From Nitratifractor sp. (GTDB lineage Bacteria > Campylobacterota > Campylobacteria > Campylobacterales > Sulfurovaceae), in contig WFSU01000090.1 in the NCBI GenBank assembly GCA_015485845.1, positions 1 through 8,081 of the forward strand: a stretch of DNA of 8,081 bases. Reading direction: 5' to 3'. Below are positions 1 to 6,494 of the stretch, one piece after another. Made by a program: the position numbers and the translations under genes. Position 1 is the stretch's first letter, and each line of letters opens with the position of its first letter. The notes below the pieces were generated by a model. That model was not told where the DNA came from, made no database searches, and saw only the letters and a list, made by a program, of their open reading frames with translations.

Positions 1-3000
1 CCATCGTTGTTCTCATCAACATAAAGTTTCACCTCGGTATGTTCCATCAACGAATTGTCTACTTTTTTGTACACCTTCCCAGAGACAGTCAACGTAGAGA
101 GCAAGCCAATGTCCAGATGGCGGTACTGCTGATTGAGATTGAGCGTTTTTGTATCTGTAATACCCTCTGCATCAGCATCACTATCCTTTTTTATGTTACT
201 ACCGGCATGCTGGGCGGTAAAGGTATAGTAGTCAGGAATAGTCACTTTCACCTTATAGGGGGTATCTTCCGTCAACTCTTCAAAGATGTATTTACCGTCC
301 GAATCCGTGACAGTATTGTTGAGTTCACTGTCATCCGATCCATCAAGCAACTTCACAGTCATGCCGGCAGCTCCCGGTTCATTATTGTCCTGCTTGCCGT
401 CCGCATCATAATCAAGCCAGACAAAATCACCCAACAAAGTAGTCGGCACAAAAGCACTGACATGGTTGGAAAGTGTCGGTAGTGACACTCCCTGAGCAAA
501 TGCAGAGGTCGTATTGGTGTAGACATCTCCCTTCTTATTGTCGTGAGGTGTCAACTGAATCTTGAAGGCGCACGTAGCATCCGCTGGAAGATCCGGGCCG
601 GTCAATCGTACTGCCGTTACATTGGCATCACTATAGCCACAACTGTTATCCGGACCGTTTTCATCACCCTCGCACCATACGGTATCTCCACCGTCCTGAT
701 TGCTTGCGGCTGTCGGAGCGATATCGATCTGGTGAGGATCACGATCGGTGTAATACCATGTTACTCCGTTCTCACATGCCTCCAAGCCTGTTGCTTTGGC
801 AAATGCAAGTGTTCCGTGATATGAGGTCGGAAGCTTGCGGCGAATTTTGACTTTGGTTGAAGCGACCGTAAAGGTAAATCCTTTGCCCCGTCCACTTCCA
901 CCGTCACCATTAAACGGTAGAATATCGATCATGTCTACATCCGTCAGGTTCACCGCCGAACCGTTTCGTGCATACGACGTGTATTCGATTGGATCTTGAT
1001 CCTCTTCCCGAAAAGGGGTATTAACCTCTTTGGTGATGAACAGATAGGCTGGGATATTGACCGTGACGTTCCGATTTGCTTTACGGATATTGGGCGTGCT
1101 GGTATCCGTCGGTGCCGAGATGATAGTATACGTATGTGCCGTCCCCTTAGGTGTCGAAGCGGAAACGACAAACTGGTATTCAATATCAGGCAAAGCTTCA
1201 TTGGCAGTACGTGTCCCCAAATCCCAGATCAGAATCTGATTGTCAGCAGTACAGGTTGTTTTGAGGGGGTCATCCGCCTCCAGGTCGTCACACGTACCAA
1301 ATACGGGATCTCCAATGCTACCGCTTCCTACGACATACATGAGCCCTTTGTCCAACATTTCTGTAATCTTAACATCACTGGTCTCAGGATTTTCGGCATC
1401 CGTGGTGAAGGTCGAACTGATATCCACAGTCACGGTATCGGCCGGCTCGACGATCGAGGTGGAGAGCTCTTTGGTTGTACGTACCTTGGCACGCACCATC
1501 ACTGCCCGATCTGCCCGATAGTTTCCACCTGTTGCAGGATTGGGATACGCATTGAGTATGCGGGTGGCACCTTTCCAATGGTCATCGTCATCACCATACA
1601 GAACCGTATCGTACAGCGCGGCATAGTTGACCAGGTTGGTACCACTTGGGATCACGTTGTCGGACAAATCCGAACTGCGTGCTTTGAGATTGATAGCAAA
1701 TTGGAGCGAATGATGCGCCGGCAATCCAGCATTATCGGGAAAGCGAACACGTACTTTTGTAATGGCACCATGGTTTCGGGCTTCTGTTGTCGTGCCGTAC
1801 CAAACAAGCTCTGCATCGCTACACTCGGTGACTACCGCATTTTCATTGTTCTGAGTCAAGTCCGGAGGCCATGCTTCAGCTACGTAACCGGTAGCATATT
1901 CGACGATAGGATTCAGGTCGCTTCCACTGATAATTCTGACGGCGTCACCCTCATGCCCATCTCTGTCGACGACATCATAAAGGTTGGTATCCATGACATC
2001 ACAGACAACTGTGTTATTGAAGTCCTTATTCCCGCCATTGCTGTACGCCAACCAGGCAGCGAAGGAACGATCGGGGGTTAAAACACCGTCCGCACTGTAA
2101 AATCCATTGGTCGTATCCGGCAAATGGGTGATATTATCTACTCCATTAGCAAAATACTTGCTAAACGAACCACTGGTATAACCAGGGCCTCGGTAGATCA
2201 AAGGGACGATGACACTGTTGTCCTTGGTGCTCTCGGCTTCATCATCGAAGTTGGACTGCCCGGAAATGGAATCCGGATCGAAGCTTGTCAGTGTGTTATT
2301 GGTATCCAGTTCATTGCTGTCATTTCCGATGCCTCCGGCATTTTTCACATCGTCTTCCGGGACAAAGATATCGATCACACCAGAGGCAATCGGCATGCGT
2401 GTTTTTGGGATGATCCCCCCATTGGCATACAGTGTTGGTACATGCTCCAATGACGCATCGATCCCAGTATAGTCAATCGTAATGTTCTCTCCAGCATTAG
2501 CCTGACTACATTCTACATTCAAATCCGCCTGACGTGACGCAACACTTTTCTCCGGTTCGTCACTGTGATACCAGGGATACGGCTGAGAGCCCCCTTCGGC
2601 ACCGGACACGGAACAGCCGATGAGTTTCGCATGGGAAGAGACGTGCGATACATCATCGGTAAAATGCAGAGCAAAATCTTTGCCCAGTGCTTCATTTCCC
2701 AGTACGGGAGACGTCGTGTCCTCTTCGCCCGCCACTTCATCGGCTTCGAGGAGATAGGCATAACGGATGATATACCCGGTGACCCCATCCACGGTTTGCT
2801 TCTCACGCGTTGAGACATGCGCTTTCTGAATATTCCACATAGGCTTGGCCGTTACTGTCAGCTCGTAGCCATCCGTATCGTCGGTTTTGGTCTCAAGCCC
2901 CTCACTCGAAATGGAAAAGCTGATGACCCCGGTTTTCAAGTTATTCGGTGCTGATCCTTTGACTTTGACATAAAACGGAGAATCTTCTGAATGCGAAATA

Positions 3001-3491
3001 GAGAAGTCATCATCCCGCACACAGGTCAGTGTCAACCCATCTTCAGAAATGGAAGAGCCATCCGAACAACTGGAAGGAAGCTTGTCCCAGGCCAGGTAAT
3101 TCTTACCGTCAAACGAGGGAAGTGTTGAACGCAATGTAACCGGATTGTTCACTTGTGTGGCATTCCAACCCACGATAATCTCAAACAAATCGTTTGTACG
3201 CACGATCAAGTCTCCAGTATAATAGTCGTCCGTTTCATCGTTGGTTCCATTATTGTTATACCCCGGATCGCCAGACATATCGCACCCCGGCTCGATATTG
3301 TCGTTGGTATTGTTCTGATCACAGATGACGCGTCCGTTGACCTTATTCCCCGTGACGCTGAAGCCCGCATCACCATACAGCCCTCCTGTCTGACCGAACT
3401 TGGTCACAATACTGATGACGCTCTGAGCATGAAGAAACCCTCCGAGTAGTATCAGTGTTGTTGCGATTGATTTTATTGTCAAACGATGCAT
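1..3491 (-). CDS. Large secreted multi-domain surface protein with DUF11-like modules and an SdrD_B-type domain (3' end beyond window)
   Basis: One open frame runs from ATG at 3491 to the left edge with no stop, giving 1163 codons; the C-terminus is missing. Residues 1-22 form a signal peptide (basic start, hydrophobic TTLILLGGFL, cleavage likely after LHA-22), so the protein is exported. Residues 25-1015 are low-complexity-free, Asp/Asn/Thr-rich beta-type sequence that I read as successive DUF11-like modules; the clearest begin near 665 and 817 (LFITKEV, then NLTDVDMIDILP). Fourteen cysteines fall mostly in close pairs (57/70, 142/157, 734/747). Residues 1021-1130 match an SdrD_B/prealbumin-like domain: GDFVWLDYDADGKQDNNEPG, then DGKYIFEEL and HLDIGL; a further module starts near 1132 (TLTVSGKVY). 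AAAGG at 3499-3503 is the ribosome binding site. Such proteins are usually adhesins or cell-surface stalks; ligand, anchoring and export route are not visible here. Calling the domains from memory of family patterns is an inference; that the frame is coding is close to certain. Confidence 0.88.
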   Translation of the reverse strand, partial: MHRLTIKSIATTLILLGGFLHAQSVISIVTKFGQTGGLYGDAGFSVTGNKVNGRVICDQNNTNDNIEPGCDMSGDPGYNNNGTNDETDDYYTGDLIVRTNDLFEIIVGWNATQVNNPVTLRSTLPSFDGKNYLAWDKLPSSCSDGSSISEDGLTLTCVRDDDFSISHSEDSPFYVKVKGSAPNNLKTGVISFSISSEGLETKTDDTDGYELTVTAKPMWNIQKAHVSTREKQTVDGVTGYIIRYAYLLEADEVAGEEDTTSPVLGNEALGKDFALHFTDDVSHVSSHAKLIGCSVSGAEGGSQPYPWYHSDEPEKSVASRQADLNVECSQANAGENITIDYTGIDASLEHVPTLYANGGIIPKTRMPIASGVIDIFVPEDDVKNAGGIGNDSNELDTNNTLTSFDPDSISGQSNFDDEAESTKDNSVIVPLIYRGPGYTSGSFSKYFANGVDNITHLPDTTNGFYSADGVLTPDRSFAAWLAYSNGGNKDFNNTVVCDVMDTNLYDVVDRDGHEGDAVRIISGSDLNPIVEYATGYVAEAWPPDLTQNNENAVVTECSDAELVWYGTTTEARNHGAITKVRVRFPDNAGLPAHHSLQFAINLKARSSDLSDNVIPSGTNLVNYAALYDTVLYGDDDDHWKGATRILNAYPNPATGGNYRADRAVMVRAKVRTTKELSTSIVEPADTVTVDISSTFTTDAENPETSDVKITEMLDKGLMYVVGSGSIGDPVFGTCDDLEADDPLKTTCTADNQILIWDLGTRTANEALPDIEYQFVVSASTPKGTAHTYTIISAPTDTSTPNIRKANRNVTVNIPAYLFITKEVNTPFREEDQDPIEYTSYARNGSAVNLTDVDMIDILPFNGDGGSGRGKGFTFTVASTKVKIRRKLPTSYHGTLAFAKATGLEACENGVTWYYTDRDPHQIDIAPTAASNQDGGDTVWCEGDENGPDNSCGYSDANVTAVRLTGPDLPADATCAFKIQLTPHDNKKGDVYTNTTSAFAQGVSLPTLSNHVSAFVPTTLLGDFVWLDYDADGKQDNNEPGAAGMTVKLLDGSDDSELNNTVTDSDGKYIFEELTEDTPYKVKVTIPDYYTFTAQHAGSNIKKDSDADAEGITDTKTLNLNQQYRHLDIGLLSTLTVSGKVYKKVDNSLMEHTEVKLYVDENND

Positions 3492-3556
3492 TTTGTTGCC
3501 TTTGCACATAAGATAACGGGGTAGAACTCAAACGGTTCCCGACACCCAAACAGAGA

Positions 3557-3588
3557 ATTATACTAATGAATTGTCAAGAAAATGTCAA
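3557..3588 (-). promoter_or_regulatory. Candidate sigma70 promoter of the surface protein gene, with two TTGACA copies
   Basis: On the minus strand a perfect TATAAT lies at 3562-3557, which would give a start near 3550 and a leader of about 58 nt. Two exact TTGACA hexamers lie upstream at 3588-3583 and 3577-3572. Neither is at the ideal 17-bp spacing: they are 20 and 9 bp from the -10. The -10 is therefore well supported and the -35 is not. The duplicated hexamer could instead be a regulator site. Confidence 0.5.
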
Positions 3589-3595
3589 TACATGC

Positions 3596-3609
3596 ATACT
3601 GTATAGTAT
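3596..3609. repeat. Short inverted repeat ATACT-GTAT-AGTAT in the divergent promoter region
   Basis: Five-base arms (3596-3600 and 3605-3609) flank a 4-nt centre between the surface protein promoter and the mqnD promoter. The size and place would suit a regulator dimer site, but short AT-rich palindromes arise easily by chance. Confidence 0.2.
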
Positions 3610-3647
3610 ATGATTTTCAATCCCTTATGCAACTGTGTACAGACCTA

Positions 3648-3656
3648 TGATAAAAT
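3648..3656 (+). promoter_or_regulatory. Candidate extended -10 promoter of mqnD
   Basis: TGATAAAAT fits the extended -10 form TGnTAnAAT that is common in Campylobacterota, which often lack a clear -35. It would start transcription near 3663 and leave a leader of about 48 nt before the mqnD ATG, with AGGA at 3701-3704 as ribosome binding site. No good -35 is visible. Confidence 0.45.
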
Positions 3657-3710
3657 ATGGCAGGAAAACGCTTTTACCAATCACTATACAAAGTATAATT
3701 AGGAAGCATT

Positions 3711-4577
3711 ATGTCTCATGCAATCACACTGGCGCATTCCCCGGATGCTGACGATATCTTCATGTATTACGCCATCGCCTTCGGTTGGGTCGATACCCTC
3801 GGACTGACCTTCGACAACATCGGCCTGGACATCGAAACCCTCAATGTTGAAGCCCTCAAAGGCACCTACGATGTGAGTGCCATCAGTTTCGGGATGTACC
3901 CACTCATCCGGGACGACTATGCCCTGCTGCGCACAGCGGTAAGCTTCGGTGAAGGGTACGGACCCAAACTTATCAAGCGCAAAAACGAACCCCTCAAGCG
4001 GAGATTCAAAGTCGCCCTCTCGGGTAAACATACCACCAACGCCATGCTCTTCCGAATCTATTACCCCGAAGCCCGCCCGGTCTATATGGACTTTCTCGAG
4101 ATCGAACAGGCGGTTCTCGACGGTACCGTCGATGCCGGAGTGCTGATCCACGAATCGATCCTCGATTTTGACCCTCGCCTCGAGGTCGAAAAAGAACTCT
4201 GGGATATCTGGGTCGAACTGGCCGGCGAAGGACTCCCACTGCCGCTGGGCGGCATGGCGATCCGCCGCAGCCTCCCCCTCAACCGCGCCATCGACATCGA
4301 AAATATCCTCATCGACGGCGTCCGCGTTGCCAACGACCGCAAACAAGAACTCTGCGCCCGCCTCGAAGCCGACAACCTCGTCCGCATCTCCGACAAAATG
4401 CTCGAAAAATATCTCGATATGTACGCATCCGAAGCATCCGTAGAGCTCAGTCCCCTTCAGATCCAAGCACTTGATACACTCTATAAGATAGGATTTGAAC
4501 ATGGCATGTGGGAATATCCCATCAAAACAGAGGATTATTTGATACCAAGAGAGTATGAAGAATTACGGAAGAATTAG
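3711..4577 (+). CDS. mqnD: 1,4-dihydroxy-6-naphthoate synthase (futalosine menaquinone pathway)
   Basis: MqnD converts cyclic dehypoxanthinyl futalosine into 1,4-dihydroxy-6-naphthoate, the naphthoquinone precursor of menaquinone; this route replaces the MenA-G pathway in Campylobacterota. The 288-residue product has the family's N-terminal signature SPDADDIFMYYAI (residues 10-22), the substrate-pocket stretch DVSAISFGMYP (54-64), SGKHTTNAMLF (104-114) and the catalytic His in GVLIHES (His147, the counterpart of the proposed base His145 in the Thermus enzyme). Length and motifs are complete. The protein has a two-lobed periplasmic-binding-protein-like fold but no signal peptide, as expected for a cytosolic enzyme. 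ATG at 3711 follows AGGA at 3701-3704. No other mqn genes lie in the window, in keeping with the scattered mqn genes of this phylum. No terminator follows, so transcription may continue into the downstream genes. Confidence 0.95.
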   Translation: MSHAITLAHSPDADDIFMYYAIAFGWVDTLGLTFDNIGLDIETLNVEALKGTYDVSAISFGMYPLIRDDYALLRTAVSFGEGYGPKLIKRKNEPLKRRFKVALSGKHTTNAMLFRIYYPEARPVYMDFLEIEQAVLDGTVDAGVLIHESILDFDPRLEVEKELWDIWVELAGEGLPLPLGGMAIRRSLPLNRAIDIENILIDGVRVANDRKQELCARLEADNLVRISDKMLEKYLDMYASEASVELSPLQIQALDTLYKIGFEHGMWEYPIKTEDYLIPREYEELRKN

Positions 4578-4582
4578 CAACA

Positions 4583-4699
4583 ATGAAGTTCAATACCCTC
4601 GGCTATACCTCAAAGGATATAGACTTACGAGAGAATTACGTTGCCATTATACCTAAAAATAGAATATTTTTCAAGGGTTTTAGATGGACGCTCTTTTGA
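4583..4699 (+). CDS. Possible 38-residue leader ORF between mqnD and the Abi-like gene
   Basis: ATG at 4583, five bases after the mqnD stop, opens a frame of 38 codons ending with TGA at 4697-4699, so it overlaps the start of the Abi-like gene by 16 nt in another frame. GGAAG at 4567-4571 is a weak ribosome binding site about 11 nt upstream. The product starts MKFNTLGYTSKDIDLRENYV and has an unremarkable composition; I do not recognise it. It could be a translated leader that couples ribosomes from mqnD to the Abi-like gene, a remnant of a gene cut by insertion, or a chance frame. Confidence 0.25.
   Translation: MKFNTLGYTSKDIDLRENYVAIIPKNRIFFKGFRWTLF
4598..4631 (+). other. Foldable RNA leader ahead of the Abi-like gene
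   Basis: An imperfect hairpin has upper arms CTATACCT (4603-4610) and AGGATATAG (4614-4622), giving eight pairs with one bulged A and a CAA loop. A lower stem CTCG (4598-4601) pairs with CGAG (4628-4631). A competing pairing is possible between ACCCT (4595-4599) and AGGGT (4674-4678), and the latter holds the Abi-like gene's ribosome binding site. The alternatives exclude each other, so the leader could act as a translational switch. No fold energies were computed; chance structure remains possible. Confidence 0.3.
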
Positions 4700-5277
4700 T
4701 ACAGCAATATATTAGTCAAAAAAGATTTGGGAAATACGTATCTTTAGATGATTATGAAAAAAACTTATATCTCTCCAAGCACTACTACATCCCTTTATCC
4801 ATTTTGGAAGTAAGTCTGAGAAATGCCATCAATCATGCTTTTGATAAGCTATATGGTGCCGGTTGGCTCATCCATGAAGCACAATTTTTACAAAGAGATC
4901 AGTTGAAAAAGATTTCCGATGCCAAAGCTAAAATCAAATCTCGAAACGAATATTTAACCAAAGATAAACTCGTAGCAGAGCTTTCTTTTGGTTTTTGGGT
5001 TAACCTTTTTAAATCTTCTTACAACAACCAAATGAGAATCAATACACTCAGACAAATTTTCTCAAATTTGCCTCCTAAAAAAGAACAATTAGTTTCTCGA
5101 AAAGAGATATTCCAAGCGCTCAACCACATTCGTAATTTTAGAAACAGAATATTTCACCACGAAAGAGTTTTTGGTAAACCAGAATTCCAAAATATAGAAC
5201 AAGATATCAATCAAATTTTGTGCTATTTGCACAAAGATATTTTAGCCTTTTCAAAAAGAGTAAACCATGTACGATAA
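4684..5277 (+). CDS. Abi-like (Abi_2 type) HEPN-fold protein, putative abortive-infection RNase
   Basis: The 197-residue protein has the landmarks of the Abi-like family: ISQKRFGKYV near the start (10-19), the helix LEVSLRNAIN (41-50), ELSFGFWVNLF (99-109) and the C-terminal HIRNFRNRIFHHERVFG (148-164). The last holds R153-N154-x3-H158, the RX4H signature of HEPN ribonucleases, with Asn after the Arg as is typical. Members are linked to phage resistance by RNA cleavage and growth arrest; activity here is inferred. ATG at 4684 directly follows an in-frame TAG and has AAGGG at 4673-4677, so the start is well fixed. The gene is strikingly AT-rich and Lys/Asn/Phe-rich beside the GC-richer mqnD and murB, which points to horizontal gain. 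Its last 11 nt overlap the start of murB. It has no signal peptide or membrane segment. No partner antitoxin protein is adjacent, unless the 38-codon ORF or the leader RNA plays that part. Confidence 0.82.
   Translation: MDALLIQQYISQKRFGKYVSLDDYEKNLYLSKHYYIPLSILEVSLRNAINHAFDKLYGAGWLIHEAQFLQRDQLKKISDAKAKIKSRNEYLTKDKLVAELSFGFWVNLFKSSYNNQMRINTLRQIFSNLPPKKEQLVSRKEIFQALNHIRNFRNRIFHHERVFGKPEFQNIEQDINQILCYLHKDILAFSKRVNHVR
5217..5235 (+). other. Perfect 7-bp hairpin inside the Abi-like gene, upstream of the murB start
   Basis: TTTGTGC (5217-5223) and GCACAAA (5229-5235) flank a TATTT loop, about 31 nt before the murB ATG and within the last codons of the Abi-like gene. It could slow ribosomes, shield the mRNA or have no role. 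It lacks a following U-run, so it is not a terminator. Confidence 0.3.
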
Positions 5278-6043
5278 AACCATCGATTTCTCCAAATATT
5301 CCAGTATTAAAATCGGACAGCCTGCCGAGGTACTCATGATTGAAAAAAGCGACCCCGTCCCCCACGATCACACCATCATCGGCGGAGCCAACAATCTCCT
5401 CATCTCCCCGACACCTCCGCCGCTGATGATGCTGGGCAAAGATTTCGCCTACATCCGCCAAACCGAGGGGTTGCTGGAAATCGGTGCAGCGATGCCCAGC
5501 GGGCGGATCGTCAGCTATGCGAGGAGGCATGATCTGAGTGGTTTTGAGTTTATGAGCAAGCTTCCCGGCACCCTTGGGGGCATGCTGGCAATGAATGCCG
5601 GACTCAAAGAATATGAAATCTTCAACGATCTTCACTCGGTGAAGATTGGAGGAAAATGGGTAAACAAAAACGACATCGAGCACGGCTACCGCTTCGCGCA
5701 TCTTGGGGGCGTAGCAACCGCTGCCCGTTTTGCCATCCGGCACGGTTATGACCGCGATCTGGAACAGCAACTCAAAGCACTTCGCTCCAATCAGCCCAGC
5801 GATCCGAGTGCCGGATCGGCGTTTAAAAACCCTCCGGGAGACTCTGCCGGACGCTTGATCGATGCAGCCGGACTGCGTGGCAAGCAGATAGGCAACATGG
5901 CCTGGAGCCCGATCCATGCTAATTTCCTCGTCAATCTCGGCGGCGGCACCTACGAAGAGGCCGTCACCCTGATCGAACTGGCCAAACATGAGGTTGAAAA
6001 GCAGTTTGGAGTTAAATTGGAAAAAGAAATACGCATCTTATAA
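5267..6043 (+). CDS. murB: UDP-N-acetylenolpyruvoylglucosamine reductase, compact form
   Basis: MurB reduces UDP-GlcNAc-enolpyruvate to UDP-MurNAc with NADPH and FAD in the second cytosolic step of peptidoglycan synthesis. The 258-residue protein is shorter than the usual 300-340 residues, as in other Campylobacterota. FAD-site motifs are IGGANNLLIS (38-47) and PGTLGGMLAMNAG (100-112). The catalytic set is visible: Arg142 in GYRFA, Ser184 in GSAFKNP (the proton donor) and Glu254 in LEKEIRIL. The residue two after the Arg is Ala, where many MurB proteins have Ser (YRxS). GRLIDAAGLRGKQIG (195-209) and HANFLVNLG (217-225) complete the C-terminal domain. ATG at 5267 overlaps the Abi-like gene by 11 nt, with AAAGAG at 5255-5260 as ribosome binding site, so an essential enzyme appears translationally coupled to a defence gene. 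No strong separate promoter was seen. Confidence 0.95.
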   Translation: MYDKTIDFSKYSSIKIGQPAEVLMIEKSDPVPHDHTIIGGANNLLISPTPPPLMMLGKDFAYIRQTEGLLEIGAAMPSGRIVSYARRHDLSGFEFMSKLPGTLGGMLAMNAGLKEYEIFNDLHSVKIGGKWVNKNDIEHGYRFAHLGGVATAARFAIRHGYDRDLEQQLKALRSNQPSDPSAGSAFKNPPGDSAGRLIDAAGLRGKQIGNMAWSPIHANFLVNLGGGTYEEAVTLIELAKHEVEKQFGVKLEKEIRIL

Positions 6044-6054
6044 AATCTGCCAAA

Positions 6055-6089
6055 ATTCCTCACTCCTAACTCCTAACTCCTCACTCGCG
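6055..6089. repeat. Degenerate heptanucleotide tandem repeat (ACTCCTA-type) between convergent genes
   Basis: Five 7-nt units follow one another: ATTCCTC, ACTCCTA, ACTCCTA, ACTCCTC and a degenerate ACTCGCG. The array lies just after the murB stop and before the stop of the minus-strand gene. It runs into a GC-rich stem CGCGC-ACC-GCGCG (6086-6098) without a T-run, so it is not a clear terminator. Short heptamer arrays of this kind are known from some bacterial genomes; any function here is unknown. Confidence 0.6.
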
Positions 6090-6102
6090 CACCGCGCGCA
6101 CC

Positions 6103-6489
6103 CTACCCCCAATCCTGATCCCGCTCTCCATGTCGATGTTTCTCTTTTTTGTAGGTGCTCTTGTTTTTGAGTTTTTGGAGGCGGTTGAGATTGCTCATCT
6201 CGGCTTCATGGATCTCGGCATAGCGGGCATCATCAAACCCTTCGGATTGCGTATCCATGTGCAAACGTTCGATGTAGGCTTGTGTCTGCTGCATGTATTC
6301 CGAGTCCATCCGGGGCGCTTCAAGCTTGGACAGTTGCCTCATCATTTCATCCAGTTTTGCAGCAAACTTTTCGTCGGTCGTCTCTTCATTTCGCAGCAAG
6401 CGAAAAAGATTTTTGGTAATTTTATCAAGAAAAGCGATGTACTTCTGTCGCTGATATTTCTCGATCTGTTTTGCCGTGTATCGAGCCAT
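6103..6489 (-). CDS. Small charged, helical protein of unknown function
   Basis: This gene encodes 128 residues beginning MARYTAKQIEKYQRQKY. I do not recognise the family. The protein is rich in Lys, Arg, Glu, Asp, Met and Gln, has no signal peptide or membrane segment, and has heptad-like helical stretches (residues 5-60 and about 95-115) that suggest a coiled coil. The C-terminal tail (KNKSTYKKEKHRHGERDQD) is very basic and polar. The start at 6489 is 5 nt after the stop of the L,D-transpeptidase gene; a GTG two codons upstream is an alternative. The frame stays open upstream inside the transpeptidase gene, but that Arg-rich extension is antisense-free shadow sequence and is not used. No strong ribosome binding site is visible, so translation is probably coupled to the upstream gene. 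A link to envelope growth is inferred only from this pairing. Confidence 0.72.
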   Translation of the reverse strand: MARYTAKQIEKYQRQKYIAFLDKITKNLFRLLRNEETTDEKFAAKLDEMMRQLSKLEAPRMDSEYMQQTQAYIERLHMDTQSEGFDDARYAEIHEAEMSNLNRLQKLKNKSTYKKEKHRHGERDQDWG

Positions 6490-6494
6490 TAACA

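Noticed and set aside
996..2081. 361-codon plus-strand frame
   Set aside because: It lies wholly antisense to the large surface protein gene, has Arg/Ile/Cys-rich unstructured composition and no recognisable domain; the minus-strand frame with signal peptide and SdrD_B domain explains this DNA.
3694..3699. Perfect TATAAT directly before mqnD as its -10
   Set aside because: Transcription would start near 3706, inside or after the ribosome binding site at 3701-3704; the extended -10 at 3648-3656 fits better.
3699..4502. 267-codon minus-strand frame
   Set aside because: It is the antisense shadow of mqnD, which has clear family motifs; the long frame comes from biased third positions.
5207..5989. 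260-codon minus-strand frame
   Set aside because: It is the antisense shadow of murB and has no recognisable motif.
6086..6098. CGCGC-ACC-GCGCG stem as a rho-independent terminator
   Set aside because: No T-run follows on either strand and the loop is only 3 nt.
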